The translations under genes and the position numbers were made by a program. A DNA stretch of 7,111 nt from an uncultured Oscillospiraceae bacterium (GTDB taxonomy: Bacteria; Bacillota; Clostridia; Oscillospirales; Oscillospiraceae), in NCBI GenBank assembly GCA_934643765.1, contig CAKUCT010000103.1, positions 1 through 7,111 of the forward strand. The letters run 5' to 3'. Below are positions 1 through 5,199 of the stretch, in pieces (position 1 is the stretch's first letter; each line of letters starts with the position of its first letter). The notes below the pieces were generated by a model, which was not told the origin of the DNA, made no database searches, and saw only the letters and a list, made by a program, of their open reading frames with translations.

Positions 1-338
1 TGACCAACTTCCTGACGGCCTTCATCCCCTATCTTCTCGTCAGCAATGCCCGTCTGGCTACCCGCCGCAGCATTGTCGAGTTCGTCTGCTGGGGCAGCAT
101 TCTCGGCGCGCTGCTCGTCGCTTCCTCGATTTTCGTCAACGTGATGTTTGGCCTGACGCCGAAGGCCGTCGCCATCGCCTTCTTCCCGACCACGTTCCTC
201 AACCAGCTGCTTCCGTCGCTGCTGCTCGGCATTCCGCTGTGCAAGCTCCTGTACCCGTTCGTCATCCGCTCGGGTCTGTACCGCGGCCGTGAAAGCGCCA
301 GAGACACGGATAAGCCCGCCGGGGAGGCCCAGGCATGA
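1..338 (+). CDS. Probable ECF transporter S component, C-terminal part (5' end outside window)
   Basis: The reading frame is open from the window edge (first full codon at base 3) to TGA at 336-338, giving 111 residues of a membrane protein. Two hydrophobic stretches are visible: one from the motif SIVEFVCWG through SSIFVNVMFGL, and one from AVAIAFFPTTF through LCKLLYPFVI. A short charged tail follows (RGRESARDTDKPAGEAQA). The stop overlaps the start of the first ECF ATPase gene in an ATGA, so the two are translationally coupled. The call as the substrate-binding S component rests mainly on position: directly ahead of two ECF ATPases and EcfT, in the order S-A-A'-T known for dedicated (group I) ECF importers. 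S components share little sequence, so the substrate cannot be read from this fragment. The downstream phosphorylase hints at a nucleoside or base-like ligand, which is a guess. It could instead be an unrelated integral membrane protein. Confidence 0.6.
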   Translation, partial: TNFLTAFIPYLLVSNARLATRRSIVEFVCWGSILGALLVASSIFVNVMFGLTPKAVAIAFFPTTFLNQLLPSLLLGIPLCKLLYPFVIRSGLYRGRESARDTDKPAGEAQA

Positions 339-1189
339 CCCCTCTGGTATCGGTAAAGGATCTGTGCTGGAAATATGTCGGCGCGCAGCGCCTGGCCCTC
401 GATCACATCCATTTTGATCTCATGCCGGGCGAAGTGCTCGGCGTGACAGGGCCGTCCGGCGCAGGCAAAACCACCTTGTGCATGGCCATCAACGGCCTGA
501 TTCCGAACAATTTCCACGGAGACTACAGCGGCGAGGTCTTCATCAAGGACCAGCGCACCGAAGATCACGCCGTCTGTGACCTTGTGCAGGAGGTCGGCCT
601 GGTGTTCCAGGACCCGGAGTCGCAGTTCATGGGCATGAGCGTGGAAGAAGAGCTCGTGTTCACGCTGGAGAATCTGGGCCTGTCGGACGAGGATATCCAC
701 GAGCGCATCAACCGCGCCATCCGCATGGTGCATATGGAAGATTTCATGGACCGCTCGCCGTTCAGCCTCTCCGGCGGCCAGAAGCAGAAGGTCGCCATCG
801 CGGCGTGCCTTGCGCTCAACCCGTCCGTACTCGTGCTCGATGAGCCGACCTCGGAGCTTGACCCCATCGGCACGACAGAGGTCTTCGCGGTTCTGCAGGA
901 GCTCAAAAAGAACAAGGAGATGGGGATTATTCTCGTTTCACACGCAACGGAAGATCTGGCCACATTCTGTGACCGCGTGCTGCTCTTGTCCGAGGGCCAG
1001 CAGATTGATCTTTTCGGCGTCCAGGAATTTTTCACATCCGTGGATCTGATGAGCCAGTACGGCGTGCAGATTCCGCAGATTGTCGAGGCGTTTGATATGG
1101 CAGGCTGCATGCCCCGTCAGCAGATGCCCATCACGCTGGACAAGGCAAGCAAAGCGTTTTTGGAGGTGTCACATGGCCACGTTGGTTGA
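335..1189 (+). CDS. ecfA1: ECF transporter ATPase subunit (first of two)
   Basis: A 284-residue cytoplasmic ABC ATPase that would energise uptake by an ECF importer. All motifs are canonical: Walker A GPSGAGKT (39-46), Q-loop VFQDPESQ (90-97), signature LSGGQ (145-149), Walker B VLVLDE (165-170), D-loop ELD (174-176) and switch histidine H203. The Q-loop form FQDPExQ followed by a 'VEEELVF' segment is typical of ECF/cobalt-type ATPases, as is the total length. The start ATG at 335 overlaps the upstream stop (ATGA), and the 3' end overlaps the second ATPase gene by 17 bases. EcfA pairs are usually heterodimers that grip EcfT. The symbol reflects order in this operon only, because dedicated modules often carry substrate-specific names. 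Confident for the family, less so for the symbol. Confidence 0.9.
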   Translation: MTPLVSVKDLCWKYVGAQRLALDHIHFDLMPGEVLGVTGPSGAGKTTLCMAINGLIPNNFHGDYSGEVFIKDQRTEDHAVCDLVQEVGLVFQDPESQFMGMSVEEELVFTLENLGLSDEDIHERINRAIRMVHMEDFMDRSPFSLSGGQKQKVAIAACLALNPSVLVLDEPTSELDPIGTTEVFAVLQELKKNKEMGIILVSHATEDLATFCDRVLLLSEGQQIDLFGVQEFFTSVDLMSQYGVQIPQIVEAFDMAGCMPRQQMPITLDKASKAFLEVSHGHVG

Positions 1190-2006
1190 AATCAAGGATG
1201 TGCATTATGCGTACTCCGAAGACGGCCCGGAAATTCTGCACGGTCTGAATCTGAACATTGAAGAAGGCGAATACCTTGCCCTGATCGGCCAGAACGGCTC
1301 CGGCAAGACCACGCTTTCCAAACTGATCGGCGGCCTCAACACGCCCACATCCGGAGAAATCCGGATTCTGGGCGAGTCCGTCAAGGACATGGCTGTGCAG
1401 CGCCGCGCCTCGCTGGTCGGCTACTGCTATCAGAACCCAGACCATCAGATCTTCCTCAACACCGTCGAAGACGAGGTTGCCTACGGCCCGAAAAACCTTG
1501 GCCTTTCCAAAGACGAGGTGGAGCAGCGGGTCGTGCAGGCGCTTGAGGCCGTCGATCTTCTGAAATTCCGCAAGGAAGAGCCGTATTTTGCCGGCAAGGG
1601 CGAGCGGCAGAAAATTGCCGTCGCCTCCGTGCTTGCCATGCAGCCGAAGCTCATCGTCCTCGACGAGCCGACGACGGGCCTTGACTGGCGCGACAGCCAG
1701 AATATGATGCGTCTGATCCATACCATCCGCGACACGGGCCATACGATTATGATTATCACGCACAACATGCGTCTGGTCGCCGAGCACGCGCAGCGCGCCA
1801 TCGTCATGTGCCACGGCCAGATCCGGCTCGACGGCACACCGAGCGAGGTGTTCCAGCACGACGCCGTTCTGGAAGAAAGCTTCGTGCACCCTCCTCAGAT
1901 CACCCAGTTCTGGCGCGCGGTCAGCAGCACCGGCGCGCCCTGGATGGAGGCCAAAGACGCCGTTTCCAGCATTCAATCTGCATTCAAATCCAACCATCAG
2001 GACTAA
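1173..2006 (+). CDS. ecfA2: ECF transporter ATPase subunit (second), with degenerate signature motif
   Basis: A 277-residue ABC ATPase that forms the heterodimer partner of the preceding ATPase. I chose ATG 1173 over an upstream in-frame ATG at 1080. GGAGG at 1162-1166 sits six bases ahead of 1173, and the protein then begins with the usual domain start MATLVEIKDVHYAY; the extra 31 residues are arginine-rich antisense-like sequence inside the neighbour. Walker A is GQNGSGKT (39-46), Q-loop YQNPDHQ with Q87, Walker B LIVLDE (160-165), D-loop GLD (169-171), switch histidine H197. The signature region reads FAGKGERQ (139-146) where LSGGQ is expected, so the ATP site formed with the partner's Walker A is non-canonical. 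Related K-G-E/Q-R-Q variants occur in ECF ATPases, so this is probably a family trait and not damage. Confidence 0.9.
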   Translation: MATLVEIKDVHYAYSEDGPEILHGLNLNIEEGEYLALIGQNGSGKTTLSKLIGGLNTPTSGEIRILGESVKDMAVQRRASLVGYCYQNPDHQIFLNTVEDEVAYGPKNLGLSKDEVEQRVVQALEAVDLLKFRKEEPYFAGKGERQKIAVASVLAMQPKLIVLDEPTTGLDWRDSQNMMRLIHTIRDTGHTIMIITHNMRLVAEHAQRAIVMCHGQIRLDGTPSEVFQHDAVLEESFVHPPQITQFWRAVSSTGAPWMEAKDAVSSIQSAFKSNHQD

Positions 2007-2015
2007 GAAAGGAAG
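2007..2015 (+). promoter_or_regulatory. Ribosome binding site of the 33-aa peptide
   Basis: The purine run AGAAAGGAAGG just after the upstream stop contains AAGGAAGG and ends nine bases before ATG 2025. Spacing and strength are adequate. It is the main reason for treating the very short frame downstream as a translated gene and not as spacer. Confidence 0.65.
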
Positions 2016-2024
2016 GACATCACT

Positions 2025-2126
2025 ATGGAATTTTCTGAACTGACACCCGCCGCTTATGTATTGATCGGTATCTGCGTTGTTGCAATCGTTGTATTTTTTA
2101 TCACCGCAGGCAAGAAGAAAAAATAA
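2025..2126 (+). CDS. 33-aa single-span membrane peptide inside the ECF operon
   Basis: ATG 2025 to TAA 2124-2126 encodes 33 residues. There is an acidic N-terminus (E2, E5), an unbroken hydrophobic segment at about residues 9-28 rich in V, I and F, then G29 and four lysines ending the protein. This is a textbook one-pass layout; by the positive-inside rule the lysine tail would be cytoplasmic. It has its own ribosome site, begins 18 bases after the second ATPase and ends 35 bases before EcfT, so it is placed as a subunit or assembly factor of this importer would be. The stretch is visibly richer in A/T than its neighbours. I recognise no family. CbiN, a small extra subunit of cobalt ECF systems, is longer and two-span, so it is not a match. 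Function unknown; translation is likely but unproven. Confidence 0.7.
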   Translation: MEFSELTPAAYVLIGICVVAIVVFFITAGKKKK

Positions 2127-2131
2127 CAGCG

Positions 2132-2148
2132 GCCGCACCAACTGCGGC
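2132..2148 (+). promoter_or_regulatory. Small hairpin ahead of the ecfT ribosome site
   Basis: GCCGCA at 2132-2137 pairs perfectly with TGCGGC at 2143-2148 around a five-base loop (CCAAC). It ends one or two bases before the GAGAGGG ribosome site of ecfT (2150-2156). There is no T-run, so it is not an intrinsic terminator. It may tune translation or RNA stability between the peptide and EcfT, or simply be spacer. Confidence 0.4.
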
Positions 2149-2161
2149 GAGAGGGTAAATT

Positions 2162-2992
2162 ATGGCTAAAACAAGAGGCGCCTTCGTCTATGAAGGCACA
2201 AACAGCGCATTTGAGAAGCTGCATCCCACAACGCGTACCATCTTTATGCTCGCGGCTATCTGCACCGCCTTCTGCATTCAGCACCCGGCGCTGCTGGCCG
2301 CGCTGTATGCCGTGGTACTGCTGGTCGCGCTGTCGGCCAAGATGTCCAAAAAGCTTCTCATCGTATACTTTGCCCTGATCGGAACCGGCGCACTCATCAG
2401 CTTTCTGTTCTGGCTTCCGTTCGGCGGCGACGTGGGCGGCGATGTCTATTTTGAAACGAAAAAGTTTCTCGGCATGAGCATCGCCTTCTCCAGCACCGGC
2501 TTTCTCTGGGCCATCTCCATGGGCCTTCGCATTCTGGTCAGCTCGCTCCCCATCTTCCTGTATCTTTCCACCACAAAGCTGCGGGATATGACCATCGGCT
2601 TCTCCGGTCTCGGCGTACCGTTTTCGGTCGGTGAGCTGTTCGTCCTGGCGTTCCGCTTCGTTCCGCTGGTGCAGAACGACGCGTCGATCATCAGCGAAGC
2701 CCAGCGTGCAAGAGGTCTTGACTTCGACAACGGCGGCTTCAAAGAGAAAGCAAGAAAATACTCCGCGATTCTCGCACCGATGATCTTCATGTCTCTGCGC
2801 AGAATTCAGCTCGTTGCAAACGCGCTTGACACGAAGGGCTTCCGCAACAAGCTCCACAAGCACCGGTTCTATCAGGCTCCCAAATACCGCACGGTGGACT
2901 ATGTCATCATGGCCGTGTGCGTGCTGACGTTCTGCGTGGCGCTGACGGCGCGCATCGCAGGCTGGGGCGTTTTGGTTCCGGGCAGACTTTAA
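2162..2992 (+). CDS. ecfT: ECF transporter transmembrane coupling protein EcfT
   Basis: A 276-residue integral membrane protein that links the ATPase pair to the S component. Near the N-terminus is the typical LHPTTR segment (20-25), followed by hydrophobic spans at roughly 26-57, 64-86, 105-135 and 155-172, and a last span near 245-270. The cytoplasmic coupling helices carry AQRARG (180-185), matching the first EcfT coupling motif, and ALDTKGF (221-227) where A-x-E-A-R-G-F is usual; lysine replaces the arginine of the second motif. ATG 2162 has GAGAGGG at 2150-2156. Length and layout fit EcfT/CbiQ (PF02361). It lies 35 bases after the small peptide and 23 bases before the phosphorylase, in one operon. 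Confidence 0.9.
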   Translation: MAKTRGAFVYEGTNSAFEKLHPTTRTIFMLAAICTAFCIQHPALLAALYAVVLLVALSAKMSKKLLIVYFALIGTGALISFLFWLPFGGDVGGDVYFETKKFLGMSIAFSSTGFLWAISMGLRILVSSLPIFLYLSTTKLRDMTIGFSGLGVPFSVGELFVLAFRFVPLVQNDASIISEAQRARGLDFDNGGFKEKARKYSAILAPMIFMSLRRIQLVANALDTKGFRNKLHKHRFYQAPKYRTVDYVIMAVCVLTFCVALTARIAGWGVLVPGRL

Positions 2993-3015
2993 AATTTGAA
3001 AGGATTCTCTGATTT

Positions 3016-3900
3016 ATGGAAAAGAAACTTCCCACCATTGAAATTATGGTCATGGGCGGTACGGAAGCCTACTTCCTCGACCGCGGCGATATCGGCCCCG
3101 TCGTCGACGAAGTTCGTCTGGAAACCCCCTATGGTCTTGCCAACAAGATCTCCATCATCGAGCTCGGCGGCAAGCACGTCGGCTTTATGTCCCGCCATGG
3201 CGAGCACGGCTACTCCGTCTCCGCGCCGTTTGTCAACTCGCGCGCAAACATCTATGCCGCCAAGGAGCTCGGCTGCAAGCGGATTCTTTCCTGGAACGGC
3301 GCCGGCGCCATCTCCCCGCACATCATTCCCGGTGACTATGTCATCATCGATGACTATATCGATATGACCAAAAAGCGCGACTACACCTATTATGTCGGCA
3401 AGGGCTTCGGCTTCATCCGCCAGAATCCCGCCTTCTGCCCCGAGTGCCGCGAGGCGCTGTTTGAGGCAGCCAAGGAAGTCGAGCCGCGCACCTTTGACGG
3501 CGGCGTCTACGTCTGCACCGAGGGCCCGCGTCTGGAGACCAAGGCCGAAATCCGCATGTACGGCATGTGGGGCGGTGATGTGGTCGGCATGACGATCATC
3601 CCCGAGCTGTATCTGGCAAGAGAGCTCGAAATGTGCTACGCTTCTTTGACCTATATCTCCAACTACGCAGAGGGCTCCGCCCGTCTGGGCCAGAAAAACG
3701 AGAGCATCTTCTCCGGCATGCTGCCCGAAGAGGTTGCAAAGCGCATGAAAGACTCCACCAAGGTGCTTCCGCTCATCTTCAAAAACGCGATGCTCAAGCT
3801 CCTCGGCGTGCATGAGTGCAACTGCTCGCACTCCATGGACGTCTACAAGAACCGCGGCGACATTGGCGAAGACTGGCACACCTGGGTCACAACCCCCTAA
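3016..3900 (+). CDS. MTAP/PNP-family nucleoside phosphorylase, probably 6-oxopurine type
   Basis: A 294-residue cytoplasmic enzyme expected to split a purine nucleoside with phosphate into base and sugar-1-phosphate. Family motifs in order: GGT (14-16, phosphate loop), SRHGEH (59-64), SRANIYAAKELG (75-86), PGDYVIIDDYID (105-116), GPRLET (170-175), GDVVGMT (187-193), PE (196-197), LARE (200-203). The strand that binds the base reads ISNYAEG (214-220): asparagine N216 stands where methylthioadenosine phosphorylases have the aspartate of TDYD. With E174 this resembles the Glu/Asn pair of purine nucleoside phosphorylase and of methylthioinosine phosphorylase, so hypoxanthine or guanine nucleosides are more likely substrates than MTA. 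C268-N-C270 near the end matches the CxC reported in some archaeal MTAPs. GAAAGGA lies 11 bases before the ATG. It is the last gene of the ECF operon, 23 bases after ecfT. Confidence 0.85.
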   Translation: MEKKLPTIEIMVMGGTEAYFLDRGDIGPVVDEVRLETPYGLANKISIIELGGKHVGFMSRHGEHGYSVSAPFVNSRANIYAAKELGCKRILSWNGAGAISPHIIPGDYVIIDDYIDMTKKRDYTYYVGKGFGFIRQNPAFCPECREALFEAAKEVEPRTFDGGVYVCTEGPRLETKAEIRMYGMWGGDVVGMTIIPELYLARELEMCYASLTYISNYAEGSARLGQKNESIFSGMLPEEVAKRMKDSTKVLPLIFKNAMLKLLGVHECNCSHSMDVYKNRGDIGEDWHTWVTTP

Positions 3901-3907
3901 ATAACCA

Positions 3908-3943
3908 AAAGAGCCGTTTCTGCAAAAGCAGAAACGGCTCTTT
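3908..3943 (+). terminator. Strong intrinsic terminator after the phosphorylase gene
   Basis: GAGCCGTTTCTGC (3911-3923) pairs perfectly with 3928-3940 around an AAAA loop, giving 13 base pairs. Flanking AAA and TTT (3908-3910, 3941-3943) extend the stem. The hairpin starts 7-10 bases after the stop codon. The A-run on one side and T-run on the other make it usable in both directions, which suits the convergent barnase/barstar unit. Confidence 0.85.
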
Positions 3944-3948
3944 ATTGC

Positions 3949-4112
3949 TATCCAAAAATCTTTGATTTTTGGATAAAGCATTGCGCTTCGACCCGCGCGT
4001 TTTTGCAGGCAAAGCCTGCAAAAACACACTCTCTTCGCGTAAAGAATTTTTTGCCACGCACAGGTCGCGGCAAAAAATGATTTCAATTTATTCGCCGCCT
4101 GCGGGCGGCGAA
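3949..4112. repeat. Array of four consecutive near-perfect hairpins between convergent genes
   Basis: Directly after the terminator come four perfect inverted repeats. (1) 3949-3960 with 3964-3975, stem TATCCAAAAATC, loop TTT, 12 bp. (2) 3999-4010 with 4014-4025, stem GTTTTTGCAGGC, loop AAA, 12 bp. (3) 4046-4055 with 4069-4078, stem ATTTTTTGCC, 13-base loop, 10 bp. (4) 4091-4099 with 4104-4112, stem TTCGCCGCC, loop TGCG, 9 bp. The stems differ from each other, so this is not a tandem or CRISPR repeat. It resembles the mosaic intergenic palindromic elements (BIME-like) that occur in many copies in some genomes; whether this one is multicopy cannot be seen here. No coding frame or transposase accompanies it. 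Confidence 0.75.
3989..4067 (-). other. Long-range inverted match that pairs best in minus-strand RNA
   Basis: Bases 3989-4000 (CGACCCGCGCGT) and 4056-4067 (ACGCACAGGTCG) are reverse complements at 10 of 12 positions. Both mismatches become G-U pairs if the minus strand is transcribed, and A-C clashes if the plus strand is. The second arm fills almost the whole loop of the third hairpin (4056-4068), so pairing would make a pseudoknot-like or alternative fold in the RNA downstream of the barstar gene. A full 12-bp helix inside a 13-base loop is sterically unlikely, so partial pairing or exclusive folds are more plausible. Confidence 0.35.
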
Positions 4113-4153
4113 CGCTGCGAGGCTTGATGTGAAAATTGTAAGTTCTCCGAGGC

Positions 4154-4423
4154 TCAGGCTTCTTTGGAAAACCGGAAAGCCGGGTTCTCCGCGGCGCTGT
4201 CCTCCAGCACGCGGTAAAATGCCGCGGCGTAGCTTCCAAGCGTCTGCTCCAGCGCCTGCGGCGCCAGAATGACAAGCTCCGTCGGCTCGGCACGCGCGGT
4301 GAGACAGTCGTGCAGCGCGTCCAGATTCTTTCCGTACCAGCCCGGCAGCTGCAGCGCCTGCGCAAGCGCGCGGTGAAGCGAGGCCCGACTGATGACCTTT
4401 GCGCCATCGAGCACAGCGCGCAT
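4154..4423 (-). CDS. Barstar-family ribonuclease inhibitor
   Basis: An 89-residue cytoplasmic protein of the barstar family (PF01337), matching barstar in length. The N-terminus MRAVLDGAKVISRASLH follows the family pattern, and the key helix reads LPGWYGKNLDALHDCLT (26-42). D35 and D39 fall on the same numbers as the two aspartates of barstar that block the barnase active site. W29 replaces barstar Tyr29, H38 replaces Trp38, and D75 lies about where Glu76 sits. I chose ATG 4423 over an upstream in-frame ATG at 4453: the later start gives family length, has GGGAGGG four bases ahead, and avoids a 30-base overlap. It starts one base after the nuclease stop, so inhibitor synthesis is coupled to nuclease synthesis. 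Its likely role is to neutralise unexported ribonuclease in the producing cell. Confidence 0.88.
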   Translation of the reverse strand: MRAVLDGAKVISRASLHRALAQALQLPGWYGKNLDALHDCLTARAEPTELVILAPQALEQTLGSYAAAFYRVLEDSAAENPAFRFSKEA

Positions 4424-4424
4424 A

Positions 4425-5054
4425 TTACCCTCCCTCTCCATACAAAAGCTCAAACGTCTCGTAGTGATCCTGCGTGTAATAAATCAGCCCGTCGTTGGAA
4501 AACACAATTCGTTTGGCCCCGCGCTTGTCCGCGCCCAGCGTATCAATGTCACACTCTGTGTAGCTGCGTCCCTCTTTTTCCGGCAGAATGCCTTCATAGT
4601 TTCCGAACCGGCTTCCGCCGATGCACATGCCGGGCGCATACGGTTCCAGAGAGCCGCCCTCCCATCCAAGGTCCTGCGCCTGCTTTTTCGTGATGAAGTT
4701 TCCCGGCAGATGGCCGTAGGTATGGATATAGAGCGCAACGTCTTCCTTGCTGGTGTAGCTGCCGTCCTCGTCGATGGCCGCTTCCTGCGCGCCCGCGGCC
4801 TCTTCCGGCAAGGCAGCCTCATCGGGCGCCGCCTCCGGCGTTTCATCCGCGGTCACTTCCGGCACAGTCGCCTCTATCGGAGGCTCCTGCGTCTCAATCG
4901 CCGCCTCTTCCTCCGCCACAGCCAGATTGTCCAGCACATCCTGCGCGGTCTTCTGCAGCGCATCGATCTGCTCCGCCGCCGGCGCGGCCGCGCAGCCCGC
5001 AAACGTAAGCAGCAGCGCAAACGCGAGCAGCAGCGCTATCATTTTCTGTTTCAT
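4425..5054 (-). CDS. Lipoprotein-anchored barnase-type ribonuclease with acidic linker
   Basis: 209 residues in three parts. Residues 1-21 form a lipoprotein signal peptide: MKQK, a hydrophobic core, and the lipobox FAGC with C21. Residues about 40-98 form a low-complexity linker of E, A, P and D with about 19 acidic residues and no lysine or arginine. Residues about 100-206 are a full microbial ribonuclease domain of the barnase type (PF00545): YTSKEDVALYIHTYGHLPGN, ITKKQAQDLGW (121-131), GGSRFGNYEGILP (146-158), TECDID (166-171) and DHYETF (196-201). Catalytic residues align with barnase Glu73, Arg83, Arg87 and His102 as E167, R178, R182 and H197, so it should cut single-stranded RNA outside the membrane. 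C144 and C168 replace barnase Ser50 and Ala74 on neighbouring strands and might form a disulfide. GAGGG at 5062-5066 lies seven bases before the start. It is cotranscribed with its inhibitor; the role could be RNA scavenging or antagonism of neighbours. Confidence 0.88.
   Translation of the reverse strand: MKQKMIALLLAFALLLTFAGCAAAPAAEQIDALQKTAQDVLDNLAVAEEEAAIETQEPPIEATVPEVTADETPEAAPDEAALPEEAAGAQEAAIDEDGSYTSKEDVALYIHTYGHLPGNFITKKQAQDLGWEGGSLEPYAPGMCIGGSRFGNYEGILPEKEGRSYTECDIDTLGADKRGAKRIVFSNDGLIYYTQDHYETFELLYGEGG
4428..4434 (-). promoter_or_regulatory. Barstar ribosome site embedded in the end of the nuclease gene
   Basis: On the minus strand GGGAGGG lies four bases before ATG 4423 and inside the last codons of the nuclease gene (GGA GAG GGA GGG TAA), so the GEGG tail of the nuclease is partly dictated by this site. 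Stop and start are one base apart (TAATATG). Terminating ribosomes can reinitiate directly, which decides the barstar start. Confidence 0.75.
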
Positions 5055-5083
5055 GCGATTTCCCTCTGCATTAAGCTGCCTGT

Positions 5084-5092
5084 ATCATACCA
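5084..5092 (-). promoter_or_regulatory. Extended -10 promoter of the barnase/barstar operon
   Basis: On the minus strand the bases read TGGTATGAT, an extended -10 element (TGn plus TATGAT, five of six to consensus). It places the transcription start near 5077, about 23 bases ahead of the ATG. A -35 box at normal spacing is poor (TGGATT), which an extended -10 can compensate for. Confidence 0.5.
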
Positions 5093-5154
5093 TACCCCGC
5101 CGCGAAAATCCACCCGCCCCGGCTCCGCCGGCCAAGAATCTGTACGCGGAAAAG

Positions 5155-5178
5155 CCGGATCTGCTCTTGCAAATCCGG
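5155..5178. promoter_or_regulatory. Imperfect palindrome in the divergent control region
   Basis: CCGGAT-c-TGC (5155-5164) faces GCA-a-ATCCGG (5169-5178) around a TCTT centre: nine pairs with one mismatch. It lies between the divergent barnase unit and the ATC-hydrolase-family gene, upstream of both candidate promoters. It could be an operator for a dimeric regulator. There is no T-run that would suggest termination. Confidence 0.35.
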
Positions 5179-5199
5179 AAAAGATGTGCAAAAATAGCA

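Noticed and set aside
1080..1172. Upstream in-frame ATG that would lengthen the second ATPase by 31 residues
   Set aside because: The extra residues are arginine- and tryptophan-rich out-of-frame translation of the first ATPase. The ATG at 1173 has a proper ribosome site and family-typical start.
2129..2136. GCGGCCGC palindrome after the 33-aa peptide
   Set aside because: An eight-base palindrome is expected by chance in GC-rich DNA; the hairpin that overlaps it is the better explanation.
1131..2141. A 336-codon open frame on the minus strand opposite the second ATPase
   Set aside because: It is antisense to a gene with all ABC motifs, has no ribosome site of note and no recognisable protein features.
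3949..4112. CRISPR array or insertion-sequence ends
   Set aside because: The hairpin stems differ in sequence, there are no evenly spaced repeats or spacers, and no transposase or target-site duplication is visible.
2989..4407. A 472-codon open frame on the minus strand opposite the phosphorylase and hairpin array
   Set aside because: It is antisense to a clearly recognised enzyme, runs through the terminator, and its translation shows no family features. High GC and codon bias make such shadow frames common here.
4424..4453. Upstream in-frame ATG for the barstar gene (adds 10 residues)
   Set aside because: It would overlap the nuclease gene, gives a non-homologous extension, and lacks the strong GGGAGGG site that serves ATG 4423.
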